A stretch of DNA of 64,000 bases from Streptomyces sp. NBC_00094 (GCF_026343125.1 NZ_JAPEMB010000001.1:6081501-6145500); one strand, 5' to 3'; shown: positions 1 through 8,073, counted from the stretch's first letter. Notes: a model not told the origin generated them from the sequence alone. Made by a program: numbers and translations.

Positions 1-437
1 TCGGATGGCAGGGGCCGCTGGAGCCGGTTCCCCTGCGGGACGGGGCGCGCGTGGAGCAGGGCGGCTGGACGTTCGGGATCGGGAGGGAGGCCGACGGCAT
101 TCACGTACTCCGCTCGCTGCGTCCCCAGGGCTGGACCGATCTGTACGCGTTCTCTCCGCAAACCCTGTATCCGGGTGACTTCACGGTCATGAACCACTTC
201 AGCTCCAGCCATCCCGAGTCGCGCTTTCTCGGCCAGGTCGTGGCCCAGAAGCCCGGGCCCGAGGTGCGGAGGGCGCTGGTGCGCGAGACGTTGTCGACGG
301 TGTGGGCGAACGGAGCCGGCGAGGAACGGATCGTGACCGTCGGCGAGTTGGCGGCGACGTTGAAGGCCGACTTCGGTATCGAGATCGACGAGGAGGAGCG
401 CGCGGGACTGGAGCGACTGCACCCGGTGGGAGTCTGA
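1..437 (+). CDS. arylamine N-acetyltransferase, C-terminal part (5' end outside window)
   Basis: The reading frame is open from the first full codon at position 3, so the gene begins upstream of the window. The visible ~144 residues match the last part of arylamine N-acetyltransferases: a beta-barrel stretch ending in WTDLYAFSPQ, then the segment NHFSSSHPESRF, which corresponds to the family's N-x3-ST-x-P-x-S-x-F pattern. The family transfers acetyl from acetyl-CoA to arylamines or hydrazines through a Cys-His-Asp triad; those residues lie in the N-terminal half and are not visible, so activity cannot be judged. A GTG at 51 would give a 128-residue protein, but coding sense continues upstream of it. 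The next gene starts 43 bases on. Confidence 0.75.
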   Translation, partial: GWQGPLEPVPLRDGARVEQGGWTFGIGREADGIHVLRSLRPQGWTDLYAFSPQTLYPGDFTVMNHFSSSHPESRFLGQVVAQKPGPEVRRALVRETLSTVWANGAGEERIVTVGELAATLKADFGIEIDEEERAGLERLHPVGV

Positions 438-479
438 CGCGCACTGCCGGGGCGCCCCTTCGGCCCGTACGATGGCGCG

Positions 480-1085
480 GTGTTGGTCAAGTGGATTCGC
501 TGCACCGTGATGGACCGTCGAGGGTTCGAGCGGGGGCAGCGGAAATGGGCGGGGCTGCTCGGCGAGCCGGGGTTCCGGGGCCAGGGCGGCGGGTGGAGCC
601 GGGCTCGGCCGGACGTCGCCCACATCTTCGCGTTCTGGGAGAGCAGGGCCTTCTACGACTCCTTCATGGCGCGGTCCCACGACCGGCTGGCGGCCTCGCA
701 GGGGGGCACGTACAAGGACATCGAGGTGAAGCTGTTCGACCACCGCTTCGACGTGAAGACGGGGTTCGAGCCGCGGTTCACCGACGCCGATGTGGCGCGG
801 GTGGCGCACTGCCGTGTCCACGAGGACCGGGCCGAGCACTTCGCGCTCATGCAGGAGAAGGTGTGGAACCCGGCGATGGCCGGGTCCCCGGGCATGGTGC
901 GGGGGCTGTTCGGCGAGGCGCCCGGCAGCGAGTTCCTGGTGCTCTCGATGTGGCGGTCCGCCGCGGAGCACGGGAAGTACCGGGTGGAGCGCGTGGAGCG
1001 GCTGGGGCTGCGGGCGAGGACCGACGCCGATGTGGCGTCGCTTACCGGTGACGTGGTGCAGCTCGAGAGCGCCTGGACGGTCTGA
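480..1085 (+). CDS. DUF4937 domain-containing protein
   Basis: A 201-residue soluble protein opening MLVKWIRCTV, which resembles the start of the DUF4937 (YdbC-like) family. The first ~100 residues contain tryptophan-rich segments (KWAGLL, AHIFAFWESRAFYDSFM) typical of dimeric alpha-beta barrel proteins. The second half repeats this logic (VARVAHCRVHEDRAEHF, then FLVLSMWRSAAEHGKYR), so the protein may be two ferredoxin-like repeats. There is no signal peptide or membrane segment. The start is the GTG at 480; no strong Shine-Dalgarno sequence is visible. The biochemical role is unknown. A GC-rich hairpin follows the stop. Confidence 0.7.
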   Translation: MLVKWIRCTVMDRRGFERGQRKWAGLLGEPGFRGQGGGWSRARPDVAHIFAFWESRAFYDSFMARSHDRLAASQGGTYKDIEVKLFDHRFDVKTGFEPRFTDADVARVAHCRVHEDRAEHFALMQEKVWNPAMAGSPGMVRGLFGEAPGSEFLVLSMWRSAAEHGKYRVERVERLGLRARTDADVASLTGDVVQLESAWTV

Positions 1086-1098
1086 GCGCGCGCCGGGG

Positions 1099-1119
1099 CC
1101 TGGGCCCTGTGGGCCCGGG
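1099..1119 (+). terminator. putative intrinsic terminator after DUF4937 gene
   Basis: A 9-bp stem (cctgggccc / gggcccggg, one G-T pair) with a 3-base loop starts 14 bases after the stop codon. There is no T-run, as is usual in Streptomyces. Confidence 0.45.
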
Positions 1120-1121
1120 TG

Positions 1122-1156
1122 TGCGTGTGTGGCGGGTCTTTGCGTGTGTGGCGGGT
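1122..1156. repeat. two-copy direct repeat in intergenic region
   Basis: The 16-mer tgcgtgtgtggcgggt occurs at 1122-1137 and 1141-1156, a 19-base period, between two plus-strand genes. No function is apparent. Confidence 0.6.
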
Positions 1157-1241
1157 GTGCCGGGCGTGGCTCCTCCGTCGGATGGGCTTCGGGTGGCCCC
1201 TCGGCCGAGCCCGCTCCGGGCCGTCGATCTAGGGTCGGGGT

Positions 1242-1901
1242 ATGGCACGACCGCGGCGCATCGTTCTCGTACGGCATGGAGAGTCCGAGGGCAATGCCGA
1301 TGACACGGTGTACGAGCGGGAGCCCGACCATGCCCTCCGGCTCACCGAGACCGGGTGGCGGCAGGCGGAGGAGACGGGGGAGCGGCTGCGGGGGCTGTTC
1401 GGGGAGGAGCCGGTCAGCGTCTACGTGTCGCCGTACCGCCGTACCCATGAGACGCTCCGCGCCTTCCGCCTGCCCCGGGAGCAGACGAGGGTGCGGGAGG
1501 AGCCGCGCCTGCGGGAGCAGGACTGGGGCAACTGGCAGGAACGGGAGGACGTGCGTCTGCAGAAGGCGTACAGGGACGCCTACGGGCACTTCTTCTACCG
1601 CTTCGCCCAGGGCGAGTCCGGGGCCGACGTGTACGACCGGGTCGGGGCCTTCCTGGAGAGCCTCTACCGCAGCTTCGAGGCCCCCGACCACCCGCCGAAC
1701 GTCCTGCTGGTCACCCACGGACTGACCATGCGGCTGTTCTGCATGCGCTGGTTCCACTGGACGGTCGCGGACTTCGAGTCGCTGTCGAACCCCGGAAACG
1801 CCGAGACACGCACGCTCCTGCTGGGCGAGGACGGGAGATACCGGCTGGACCGGCCGTTCGAACGCTGGCGTACCCCGGAACCGTACGGTCCTACCGGATA
1901 G
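1242..1901 (+). CDS. histidine phosphatase family protein
   Basis: A 219-residue protein of the phosphoglycerate-mutase-like histidine phosphatase superfamily. The N-terminal motif IVLVRHGESEGN carries the RHG signature at residues 11-13, with His12 the expected phosphate acceptor. A second conserved histidine sits in LLVTHGLTMR (His159). The central segment VYVSPYRRTHETLRAF is the usual SSPxxRTxET-type substrate-binding motif with an arginine pair. The family hydrolyses phosphomonoesters through a phosphohistidine; the substrate cannot be told from sequence. No signal peptide, so cytosolic. The ATG at 1242 begins directly before the conserved strand. The downstream ADP-ribosylglycohydrolase gene starts 12 bases after the stop, so the two are probably cotranscribed. 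Confidence 0.88.
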   Translation: MARPRRIVLVRHGESEGNADDTVYEREPDHALRLTETGWRQAEETGERLRGLFGEEPVSVYVSPYRRTHETLRAFRLPREQTRVREEPRLREQDWGNWQEREDVRLQKAYRDAYGHFFYRFAQGESGADVYDRVGAFLESLYRSFEAPDHPPNVLLVTHGLTMRLFCMRWFHWTVADFESLSNPGNAETRTLLLGEDGRYRLDRPFERWRTPEPYGPTG

Positions 1902-1913
1902 AGTGGCTGAGCG

Positions 1914-2822
1914 ATGACCGCTGACTCCTCACTCGACCGGCGCTTCGACCGCGCCCTGGCCAGCCTGCGCGGGCTGTCCGTGGGAGACGCCCTGGGCTCC
2001 CAGTTCTTCGTACCCGCCCACTACCCCCTGCTGAAGCGGCGCGAGCTGCCGCCCGGCCCCTGGCAGTGGACCGACGACACCGAGATGGCCTGCTCCGTCC
2101 TCGCCGTCCTCGTCGGCCATGACCGCATCGACCAGGACGCCCTCGCCCTGTCCTTCGCGAACCACCACGACTTCGACCGCGGCTACGGTCCGGCGGTCAA
2201 CCGGATGCTCCGGCTCGTCCGGGAGGGCGGTGACTGGCGGGAGCTGGCCTCGGCGCTCTTCAACGGGCAGGGGTCCTGGGGCAACGGCGCCGCGATGCGG
2301 ATCGCCCCGCTCGGCGCCTGGTACGCGGATGACCCCGAGCAGGCGACGCACCAGGCCGAGATCTCCGCGTACACGACACACCAGCACCGCGAGGCCGTGG
2401 TGGGTGCGATGGCCGTGGCCGCCGCTGCCGCCCTCGCCGCCGACCCGGCCGGACCGCCCACGCCCGAGGCGCTGCTCGACGGGGTCGTCGCCCTGGTGCC
2501 GCGCAGCGCGGTGGGGGCGGGCCTGCGCAGGGCGCGCGACATGCTCGACTACGGCGACGCGAGCACGGTCGCCGCGGTGCTCGGCAGCGGTCGGCGGACC
2601 AGCGCGCACGACACGGTGCCGTTCGCCCTCTGGTCCGCGGCGCGAGCGCTCGGCGACTTCGAGCAGATGTTCTGGACGACCGCGCAGGTCGGCGGTGACG
2701 TCGACACGACCTGCGCCATCGCCGGGGGCGTCGTGGCCTCCGCGGTGACCGGTGCTCCGCCGGCGGCATGGCTGCGGCAGACGGAGGACCTGCCGGGATG
2801 GGTCCCGGTCGGGACGGCCTGA
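1914..2822 (+). CDS. ADP-ribosylglycohydrolase family protein
   Basis: A 302-residue all-alpha protein of the ADP-ribosylglycohydrolase (DraG/ARH) family. Metal-binding motifs are visible: GLSVGDALGSQFF near residues 20-32, WTDDTEM at 52-58 (the family's TDDT motif), and GGDVDTTCAIAGG near 260-272 with Asp262 and Asp264. Proteins of this family remove ADP-ribose from arginine or serine side chains, or act on related ADP-ribosyl compounds, with two Mg or Mn ions. The target here is unknown. It follows a histidine phosphatase gene by 12 bases, suggesting one transcription unit, and is closed by a strong hairpin at 2831-2868. Confidence 0.88.
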   Translation: MTADSSLDRRFDRALASLRGLSVGDALGSQFFVPAHYPLLKRRELPPGPWQWTDDTEMACSVLAVLVGHDRIDQDALALSFANHHDFDRGYGPAVNRMLRLVREGGDWRELASALFNGQGSWGNGAAMRIAPLGAWYADDPEQATHQAEISAYTTHQHREAVVGAMAVAAAAALAADPAGPPTPEALLDGVVALVPRSAVGAGLRRARDMLDYGDASTVAAVLGSGRRTSAHDTVPFALWSAARALGDFEQMFWTTAQVGGDVDTTCAIAGGVVASAVTGAPPAAWLRQTEDLPGWVPVGTA

Positions 2823-2830
2823 TACGGGAG

Positions 2831-2868
2831 ACGCCCCCTGAGCCCTTGTAAGGGGGTTCAGGGGGCGT
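2831..2868. terminator. intrinsic terminator between convergent genes
   Basis: The arms acgccccctgagccc and gggttcagggggcgt form a long imperfect stem directly after the ADP-ribosylglycohydrolase stop. The minus-strand MFS gene ends 95 bases further on, so the hairpin may serve both strands. Confidence 0.7.
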
Positions 2869-2878
2869 CGTCGTGCTC

Positions 2879-2935
2879 TCTCAGGGGCGTACGGCGTGTT
2901 CTCGGGGCGTGCAGCGTGTTTTCAGGGGCGTACGG
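2879..2935. repeat. three imperfect ~20-bp tandem repeats
   Basis: Three successive units resembling tctcaggggcgtacggcgtg run head to tail between the terminator and the end of the MFS gene; the third is truncated. Units start at about 2879, 2900 and 2920. No coding role is apparent. Confidence 0.6.
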
Positions 2936-2963
2936 TCGCACTCGCGCCACCGGTCGCACCACC

Positions 2964-4517
2964 TCATGCCACCGGCCCAGCCGCCTCCGCCCGGCCGCTG
3001 AGCGCTTCCAGGTCGCTCTTGCGGACGCGGATCACCAGGACCGCCGTGACCAGGGCGATCAGCACCATCGCGACGGCCGCGGTGAAGGCCGAGGCGATGC
3101 CCGCCGTCAGTACGTCGTGGCCCCATGGAGCGGGCAGCTCCTTCGTCTGCGCGAACGCAGCCTGCTGCTCGGGCGTCGCGTTCGCGAGGAAGTCAGGGGC
3201 CACCTTCGCGCCCTCCTCGCGGCTCGCCGTGGCGAAGACCGTGACCAGGATCGACAGGCCGAGCGAACCGCCGACCTGCTGTGTGGCGTTGAGCAGGCCC
3301 GATGCCGCGCCCGCCTCGTGCTGGGCGACGCCGGAGACGGCCGTGAGCGTGAGCGTCACGAAGTTGAGCCCCATGCCGAAGCCGAACAGGACCATCGGCC
3401 CGAGGACGGCGCCGGCGTAACTGCTGTCCGAGGTGATGAACGTCAGCCAGAAGAGGCCGAGTCCGGTGATCGCCGAGCCGCTCACCATGAAGGGCTTCGG
3501 GCCGAGGACCGGCAGCAGCCGCTGTGCGAGCCCCGCGCCGGTGACGATCGCGACCGTCACCGGCAGGAAGGCGAGACCGGACTGGATCGGGCTGTAGCCG
3601 AGGACGTCCTGGACCCACAGGACGATGAAGAAGAACATGCCGAACATGGCGGCCGACAGGCTGAGCATGATGACGTACGTGCCCGAACGGTTGCGCTCCG
3701 CGAACATCCGGAGCGGGGTGATCGGCTCCTTGGCCCGCGACTCCACGATCCCGAAGGCCACGAGCAGGACCACGGCCGCGACGAACGAGCCGATGGTCAG
3801 GGAGTCCCGCCAGCCCTTCTCGGACGCGCGGATGAACCCGTAGACCAGGGCCGCCATGCCGAGCGTCGAGGTCAGGGCTCCCGCGATGTCGAAACGGCCC
3901 GGGTTGCGCTCCGACTCCGCGATGTAGCGCGGGGCGAGGTAGGCGATCAGCAGGCCGATCGGCACGTTGACGAAGAAGACCCAGCGCCAGTCGAGCCACT
4001 CGGTGAGCATGCCGCCGGCGAGCAGCCCGATCGCGCCGCCGCCGGCGGACACGGCGGCGAACACGCCGAACGCCCGGTTCCGCTCCGGCCCTTCGGCGAA
4101 CGTCGTGGTGATCAGCGCGAGTGAGGTGGGCGAGGCGATGGCGCCGCCGACGCCCTGCAGGGCGCGCGCGGCGAGCAGCTGCCACGGCTCCTGGGCGAAG
4201 CCGCCGAGCAGCGAGGCCAGGGTGAAGACGAGGATGCCGGCCATGAACACCCGGCGGCGCCCCAGGATGTCCCCGGCTCGTCCGCCGAGGAGCAGCAGGC
4301 CGCCGAAGGTGAGCGTGTAGGCGCTGAGCACCCACGAGAGGTCGGTGGTCGAGAAGGAGAGCGCGTCCTGGATGTGCGGCAGGGCGATGTTCACGATGGT
4401 GGCGTCGAGGACGACCATCAGCTGGCAGGCGGCGATGACGGCCAGCGCGATGCCCGGCCGGCCTCCGGCGCGGTCCGGTCCGTTCGTGGACTGTGTGTCC
4501 ACCGGAGAAGTTGTCAC
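2964..4517 (-). CDS. DHA2-family MFS drug efflux transporter (EmrB/QacA type)
   Basis: A 517-residue integral membrane protein with about 14 predicted transmembrane segments, the usual length for the drug:H+ antiporter-2 family. LDATIVNIALPHI at residues 37-49 matches the DHA2 motif D, and GGRAGDILGRRRVF at 78-91 is MFS motif A. The protein probably exports a hydrophobic toxic compound or antibiotic using the proton gradient. The start is GTG at 4517, preceded on the coding strand by a GGGGG ribosome-binding stretch. It is divergent from a TetR gene, and two near-identical palindromes at 4541-4560 and 4584-4609 lie in its promoter region, so substrate-induced derepression is likely. The substrate is unknown. 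Confidence 0.9.
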   Translation of the reverse strand: MTTSPVDTQSTNGPDRAGGRPGIALAVIAACQLMVVLDATIVNIALPHIQDALSFSTTDLSWVLSAYTLTFGGLLLLGGRAGDILGRRRVFMAGILVFTLASLLGGFAQEPWQLLAARALQGVGGAIASPTSLALITTTFAEGPERNRAFGVFAAVSAGGGAIGLLAGGMLTEWLDWRWVFFVNVPIGLLIAYLAPRYIAESERNPGRFDIAGALTSTLGMAALVYGFIRASEKGWRDSLTIGSFVAAVVLLVAFGIVESRAKEPITPLRMFAERNRSGTYVIMLSLSAAMFGMFFFIVLWVQDVLGYSPIQSGLAFLPVTVAIVTGAGLAQRLLPVLGPKPFMVSGSAITGLGLFWLTFITSDSSYAGAVLGPMVLFGFGMGLNFVTLTLTAVSGVAQHEAGAASGLLNATQQVGGSLGLSILVTVFATASREEGAKVAPDFLANATPEQQAAFAQTKELPAPWGHDVLTAGIASAFTAAVAMVLIALVTAVLVIRVRKSDLEALSGRAEAAGPVA

Positions 4518-4540
4518 TATGGATCCCCCACGGAAGAATT

Positions 4541-4560
4541 AGTGAACGCATCCGTTCACT
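4541..4560. promoter_or_regulatory. putative TetR operator 1
   Basis: The 20-mer agtgaacgcatccgttcact has perfect 8-bp arms (agtgaacg / cgttcact) around a 4-base centre. It lies 24 bases upstream of the DHA2 transporter start and matches operator 2 at 18 of 20 positions. TetR-family proteins usually bind such palindromes next to their own gene. Confidence 0.75.
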
Positions 4561-4583
4561 GTTCTCCACGGTAGTGACTCCCC

Positions 4584-4609
4584 CTCAGTGAACGCAACCG
4601 TTCACTGAG
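4584..4609. promoter_or_regulatory. putative TetR operator 2
   Basis: A 26-bp palindrome with perfect 11-bp arms (ctcagtgaacg / cgttcactgag) around caac. Its centre is 46 bases from that of operator 1. It sits between the divergent efflux gene and the TetR gene, so one repressor could control both. Confidence 0.78.
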
Positions 4610-4697
4610 TGCTGCCGCCGCCCGACCTGTCGGCCCGCCACCCCCGGTCCGTCCCCCGTGACTTGCCCCGAACGACTCGCTCAACGGAGAGATCCTG

Positions 4698-5324
4698 ATG
4701 GTTACTTCGCGCTCCACGGCCGCCGCCCGGCCGGAGGGGGCGTCGCTGCGACGCCGCGGCCCCGTGCTGGAACGGGCCATTCTGGAAGCCACGCTCGAAC
4801 AGCTGGGCAGCGTCGGCTGGAACGGTCTGACGATGGAGGGTGTCGCGGTCGGCGCGCAGACGGGCAAAGCGGCGGTGTACCGGCGCTGGCCGTCGAAGGA
4901 AGACCTGGTCGCCGACGCCCTCCAGGCCGGGCTGCCGACCCTCGACGAGGCACCGGACCGCGGAGGCGTCCGCGAGGACCTGTACGCGCTGTGCCTCCGC
5001 GTCCGGGACGTGATGTTCTCCAAGCCCGGCCAGGCTCTGCGCTCGGTGCTTCACGAATGCGACGCGGAGTCCGCGGAGAGGTTCCATGAGCTGATCGTCA
5101 AAGGGGTGACCGAGCCGTCGACCCGGCTCTTCCAGGGCGTGCTGCGGCGCGGAATCGCGCGGGGCGAGGTGCGGGCCGACGCGATCGACGATCTGGTGCT
5201 CGATGTCGTACCCGCCCTGATGATGTACCGCTCCAAGGTGTGCGGGAGCGAATGGCCGGACCATGAGATCGCCGACATGGTCGACCGGGTGATGGTGCCG
5301 CTGATCCGGATCGGGAAGGTCTGA
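4698..5324 (+). CDS. TetR/AcrR family transcriptional regulator
   Basis: A 208-residue regulator with an N-terminal TetR DNA-binding domain. The helix-turn-helix spans about residues 46-65 (EGVAVGAQTGKAAVYRRW), and the YRRWPSKEDLV tail is the typical end of the domain. Residues ~75-208 form the all-helical ligand-binding and dimerisation domain, similar to the TetR_C group found next to efflux pumps. It is divergent from the DHA2 transporter and is the obvious owner of the palindromes at 4541-4560 and 4584-4609. The start is the ATG at 4698, 89 bases beyond the second operator; gagatcctg upstream is a weak Shine-Dalgarno. Repressor function is inferred from family and context. Confidence 0.9.
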   Translation: MVTSRSTAAARPEGASLRRRGPVLERAILEATLEQLGSVGWNGLTMEGVAVGAQTGKAAVYRRWPSKEDLVADALQAGLPTLDEAPDRGGVREDLYALCLRVRDVMFSKPGQALRSVLHECDAESAERFHELIVKGVTEPSTRLFQGVLRRGIARGEVRADAIDDLVLDVVPALMMYRSKVCGSEWPDHEIADMVDRVMVPLIRIGKV

Positions 5325-5431
5325 GACCGGTCGGCCGTCGCCGTGTGGACGCGCCGAGGAGAAGTCGAGGAGCTCCCGAGGGGAATCCGGGTATCGCGGG
5401 CGGCGCCGGGCGGCGTAACCTGGCTGGCGCC

Positions 5432-6142
5432 ATGCCGTACGAACCTCCCACCCACACTGTCGAGCGATCGCTCCGAGCGACCACCGGCGCCAGGATCGTC
5501 GCCGGAGTCGACGAGGTCGGGCGCGGGGCGTGGGCCGGTCCCGTCACCGTGTGCGCGGCCGTCACCGGCCTGCGCCGACCCCCCGCCGGCCTCACCGACT
5601 CCAAGCTGATCACCCCCAAGCGCCGTACCGCGCTGGCCTCGGAGCTGGAGCAGTGGGTCACGGCGTACGCGCTCGGCGACGCCTCCCCGGAGGAGATCGA
5701 CGAGCTCGGGATGACCGCGGCCCTCCGGCTCGCGGCGGTCCGGGCCCTCGAAGGGCTCCCCGTCCGGCCCGACGCCGTGATCCTCGACGGCAAGCACGAC
5801 TACCTCGGCAGCCCCTGGCAGGTCCGTACGGTGATCAAGGGCGACCAGTCCTGTGTCGCCGTGGCGGCCGCCTCCGTCATCGCCAAGGTCCGACGGGACG
5901 CCGTGATGGCGGAACTCGAGACCGGGGCCGAGGGATGTGCCGCGTTCGGATTCGCGGCCAATGCGGGCTACCCTTCGCCGGTCCACAAGGCCGCCCTGGA
6001 GGAGCTGGGGCCCACCCCGTACCACCGCCTCTCCTGGTCGTACCTGGACGCGTTGCCCCAGTGGCGCCACCTCAAAAAGGTCCGCCTCTCCGCAGAGGCG
6101 GCCGCGCTGGAAAGCGGGGGCCAACTCGGCTTCGACTTCTGA
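5432..6142 (+). CDS. rnhB: ribonuclease HII
   Basis: A 236-residue type 2 RNase H, which cleaves the RNA strand of RNA-DNA hybrids and removes single ribonucleotides from DNA. The signature VAGVDEVGRGAWAGPV supplies Asp27 and Glu28; LDGKHDYL supplies Asp119, and a later aspartate in VRRDAVM (Asp156) completes the DEDD metal site. The GRG substrate motif is intact. The frame is open further upstream to 5345, but the ATG at 5432 is preferred because the upstream residues look non-coding and the conserved core begins about 20 residues later. A hairpin follows the stop codon. Confidence 0.93.
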   Translation: MPYEPPTHTVERSLRATTGARIVAGVDEVGRGAWAGPVTVCAAVTGLRRPPAGLTDSKLITPKRRTALASELEQWVTAYALGDASPEEIDELGMTAALRLAAVRALEGLPVRPDAVILDGKHDYLGSPWQVRTVIKGDQSCVAVAAASVIAKVRRDAVMAELETGAEGCAAFGFAANAGYPSPVHKAALEELGPTPYHRLSWSYLDALPQWRHLKKVRLSAEAAALESGGQLGFDF

Positions 6143-6146
6143 ACTT

Positions 6147-6187
6147 CCGGCTGCTGAGCCCTCCCTGAGGGCCGCCCGAGCAGCCGG
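6147..6187 (+). terminator. putative terminator after rnhB
   Basis: The outer arms ccggctgct / agcagccgg enclose an inner hairpin (gccctccctgagggc). The whole structure starts 5 bases after the rnhB stop codon. Confidence 0.5.
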
Positions 6188-6248
6188 GGTGCACTTCCGT
6201 GCCCACCCGCCGATGCCCCGCGCAGCGGCGTTTGATAGACATCCACCC

Positions 6249-6881
6249 ATGCCTCTCACCCCCGAGGAGCCTCAGATTCACGAGAGCGCCCAGGGTCCCC
6301 GCGCCACCACGGCCGCAGGCCGTCCCGCGTCGACCCCCCGTCCCGTACCCGGCCCGCGTTCCGCGGCCTCCCCGCGTCCCGGTGGTCCTGGCCCCGGCCC
6401 GGCCAGGCCGGCGCCGCCGGCCCCGCGGCCGCACCCCGGTGCCGGTCAGTCCCCTGCCGTCGGTGGGGAGAATCGTTCCGACCAGCGATCCGGCCCGCAG
6501 CTCCAGGTGATCCCGGCCCCGGTCGACGGCGCGCTCGACGCCGCCGAGGAGGCCCTGGACCTGCTCCTGGAGAGCGGGCGGGCACCCGGCGACGTCCTGG
6601 TGCTCACCACCGGCGACCAGCACCCGTGGGCGGCGCACGAGCTGTCCTTCGGCGAGGCCGCCTACTGGGCCCAGCAGGACGGCGGTGACGACGTGTTCTT
6701 CGCGGACGCCGCCGCCGTGGAGCGGGCCGCCACCCGGCCCGTGGTGATCGTCGCCGTCAACGGCGGAAACGACGAGACCGCTGCCCGCGCCCTGCCGCTG
6801 GCCATGGCCCGCGCCGGTGCGCTGCTGATCGTCTGCGGCGAACCGGCACGCGTCGCGTCGCTCGTCGGCGCCGGCGTCTGA
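6249..6881 (+). CDS. conserved hypothetical protein; C-terminal half resembles a helicase C-terminal segment
   Basis: A 210-residue protein. Residues 1 to ~80 are rich in Pro, Arg, Ala and Gly and look disordered. Residues ~85-210 are compact: DVLVLTTGDQHPWAAHE, then FGEAAYWAQQDGGDDVFF, PVVIVAVNGG and ALLIVCGEPARV. The order of these blocks (LTTG, VNG, IVCGEP) reminds me of the last conserved motifs of UvrD/PcrA-type helicases, but there is no Walker A motif, so it cannot be an ATPase on its own. This resemblance is my impression, not a search result. The ATG at 6249 was chosen; an upstream in-frame ATG (6214) would add 12 residues. It lies between rnhB and a bidirectional terminator. Confidence 0.65.
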   Translation: MPLTPEEPQIHESAQGPRATTAAGRPASTPRPVPGPRSAASPRPGGPGPGPARPAPPAPRPHPGAGQSPAVGGENRSDQRSGPQLQVIPAPVDGALDAAEEALDLLLESGRAPGDVLVLTTGDQHPWAAHELSFGEAAYWAQQDGGDDVFFADAAAVERAATRPVVIVAVNGGNDETAARALPLAMARAGALLIVCGEPARVASLVGAGV

Positions 6882-6893
6882 TCGACCACCCCT

Positions 6894-6922
6894 CCCGCCG
6901 GACCGTGACGCGGTCCGGCGGG
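6894..6922. terminator. bidirectional intrinsic terminator
   Basis: A perfect 12-bp stem (cccgccggaccg / cggtccggcggg) with a 5-base loop lies 12 bases after the stop of the hypothetical gene and 138 bases beyond the stop of the convergent minus-strand gene. Confidence 0.75.
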
Positions 6923-7059
6923 ACGGCGTTCGGTGTGTGGCCTCGGCGGGTGACTGCCGACGTGCGGTGGCCGGCGAGTGGCTGTCTGTGTGATGCGGTC
7001 GGTCTGTGGTCGTCAGCCGTGTGGCTGTCGGTGTGCCGCGGTCGGTCGGCGTATCGCCG

Positions 7060-7689
7060 TCAGCGTGCGGCAGCCCGGCGCAGGGGTTCGGGCGCGCCGC
7101 TCGCGGTTCTCGGAGCGAGGCTGCCGAGTTCGGCCGCCTCGCTCCCGAGTGATTCCGGGCGCGAGTCGGAGCTCGGCCGACGGCCTCCCCGGCCCTCGCC
7201 GAGCACCTGCCAACCCCCTCGGGTCAGCGTGATGTACGCGCCGCAGCGGAGTCCGTGCAGCGTGCAGGCGTCCCGGAGCCCCCACATCCAGGCTCCGTCC
7301 TCCTCCGTCCAGCGCTCGTCGCCCTCGCGGCAGTACAGGAGGACGGCGGTCCGGACAGGGGTGCGGCGCCGGAGGTCGTGCGGAATGACGCGCCGCAGGT
7401 GCGCGAGGAGCGCGTTGCGGAAGTCCCAGCCGTCCGCCGGCGTGGGGCGCCGGACGAACGAGGCGCTGGCGGTGAGCCGTTCCTCGTGGTCCAGAACCGC
7501 CACGACCGCCGTCGAGGGCGTGGGCGCGTGGCGCGAGTGCAGTCCACTGACGACCTCACGCGGATTGCCCAGCAAGGGAATTCCCGCCCCGGCCCACTCG
7601 GCCGGTTCGAGTATCCGGGCGAGGCGGCTGGCGGACTCGGGCGACGATCTTGTCGAGGTGCCTGTGGACGGAGCGAATCCGAGGGTCAC
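7060..7689 (-). CDS. hypothetical protein (Streptomyces-type)
   Basis: A 209-residue protein that I do not recognise. The start is GTG at 7689, chosen because aagggagg lies three bases before it on the coding strand; longer in-frame starts lack such a site. The core (residues ~60-170) includes TAVVAVLDHEERLTASASFVR cut into alternating hydrophobic strands, a Trp-rich segment (ERWTEEDGAWMWGLRDAC) and LTRGGWQVLGEGRGGRRP. There are no obvious catalytic motifs, membrane segments or signal peptide. The C-terminal ~35 residues are low-complexity. It is transcribed away from recQ across a 384-base gap and may share a divergent promoter region with it. Confidence 0.6.
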   Translation of the reverse strand: MTLGFAPSTGTSTRSSPESASRLARILEPAEWAGAGIPLLGNPREVVSGLHSRHAPTPSTAVVAVLDHEERLTASASFVRRPTPADGWDFRNALLAHLRRVIPHDLRRRTPVRTAVLLYCREGDERWTEEDGAWMWGLRDACTLHGLRCGAYITLTRGGWQVLGEGRGGRRPSSDSRPESLGSEAAELGSLAPRTASGAPEPLRRAAAR

Positions 7690-8073
7690 GGTCCTCCCTT
7701 CGGATACGCGCCCGCGCGGCGGGCGTAGTCGGGTGAGGGCGCACCACGGCACGGTCCATCGGGCCGCTGACGGGCCGTGCGGGGCGGTTTCCCAATTCTT
7801 GCTTGGCCCGTGCGCGAGCGGCAATGAGCAATTGAGGTCGCTGACGGGATTGCGGCGGTATGCCTCTCATATCCCTGCCCAGTTGCCCATTGTTCACTCC
7901 CCGTTTCCCCACCTGTTTCACCCCAGGACGGTGAGCATCAGCGGAAACATCCCTTCCGGTCCGGCCGTCCTCGCTCGCCGTGCGGCCTCCGCACGCTCCG
8001 CGAACGCTCTGCGGGTGCGATGTCACGCTGAGTGAGTTGGGTGATTGTCGGTGCCATCGGGTTGCATGGAGGG
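7690..8073. other. intergenic region between divergent hypothetical gene and recQ
   Basis: 384 bases without a supported gene. The stretch around 7830-7920 is less GC-rich than its surroundings and probably holds the divergent promoters, but I cannot assign clear -35/-10 elements. The recQ ribosome-binding site ggaggg lies immediately before 8074. Confidence 0.4.

Noticed and set aside
3193..4569. A 458-codon minus-strand frame overlapping the DHA2 transporter
   Set aside because: Same strand but shifted frame; it is a shadow without hydrophobic periodicity, whereas the 517-residue frame has clear MFS motifs.
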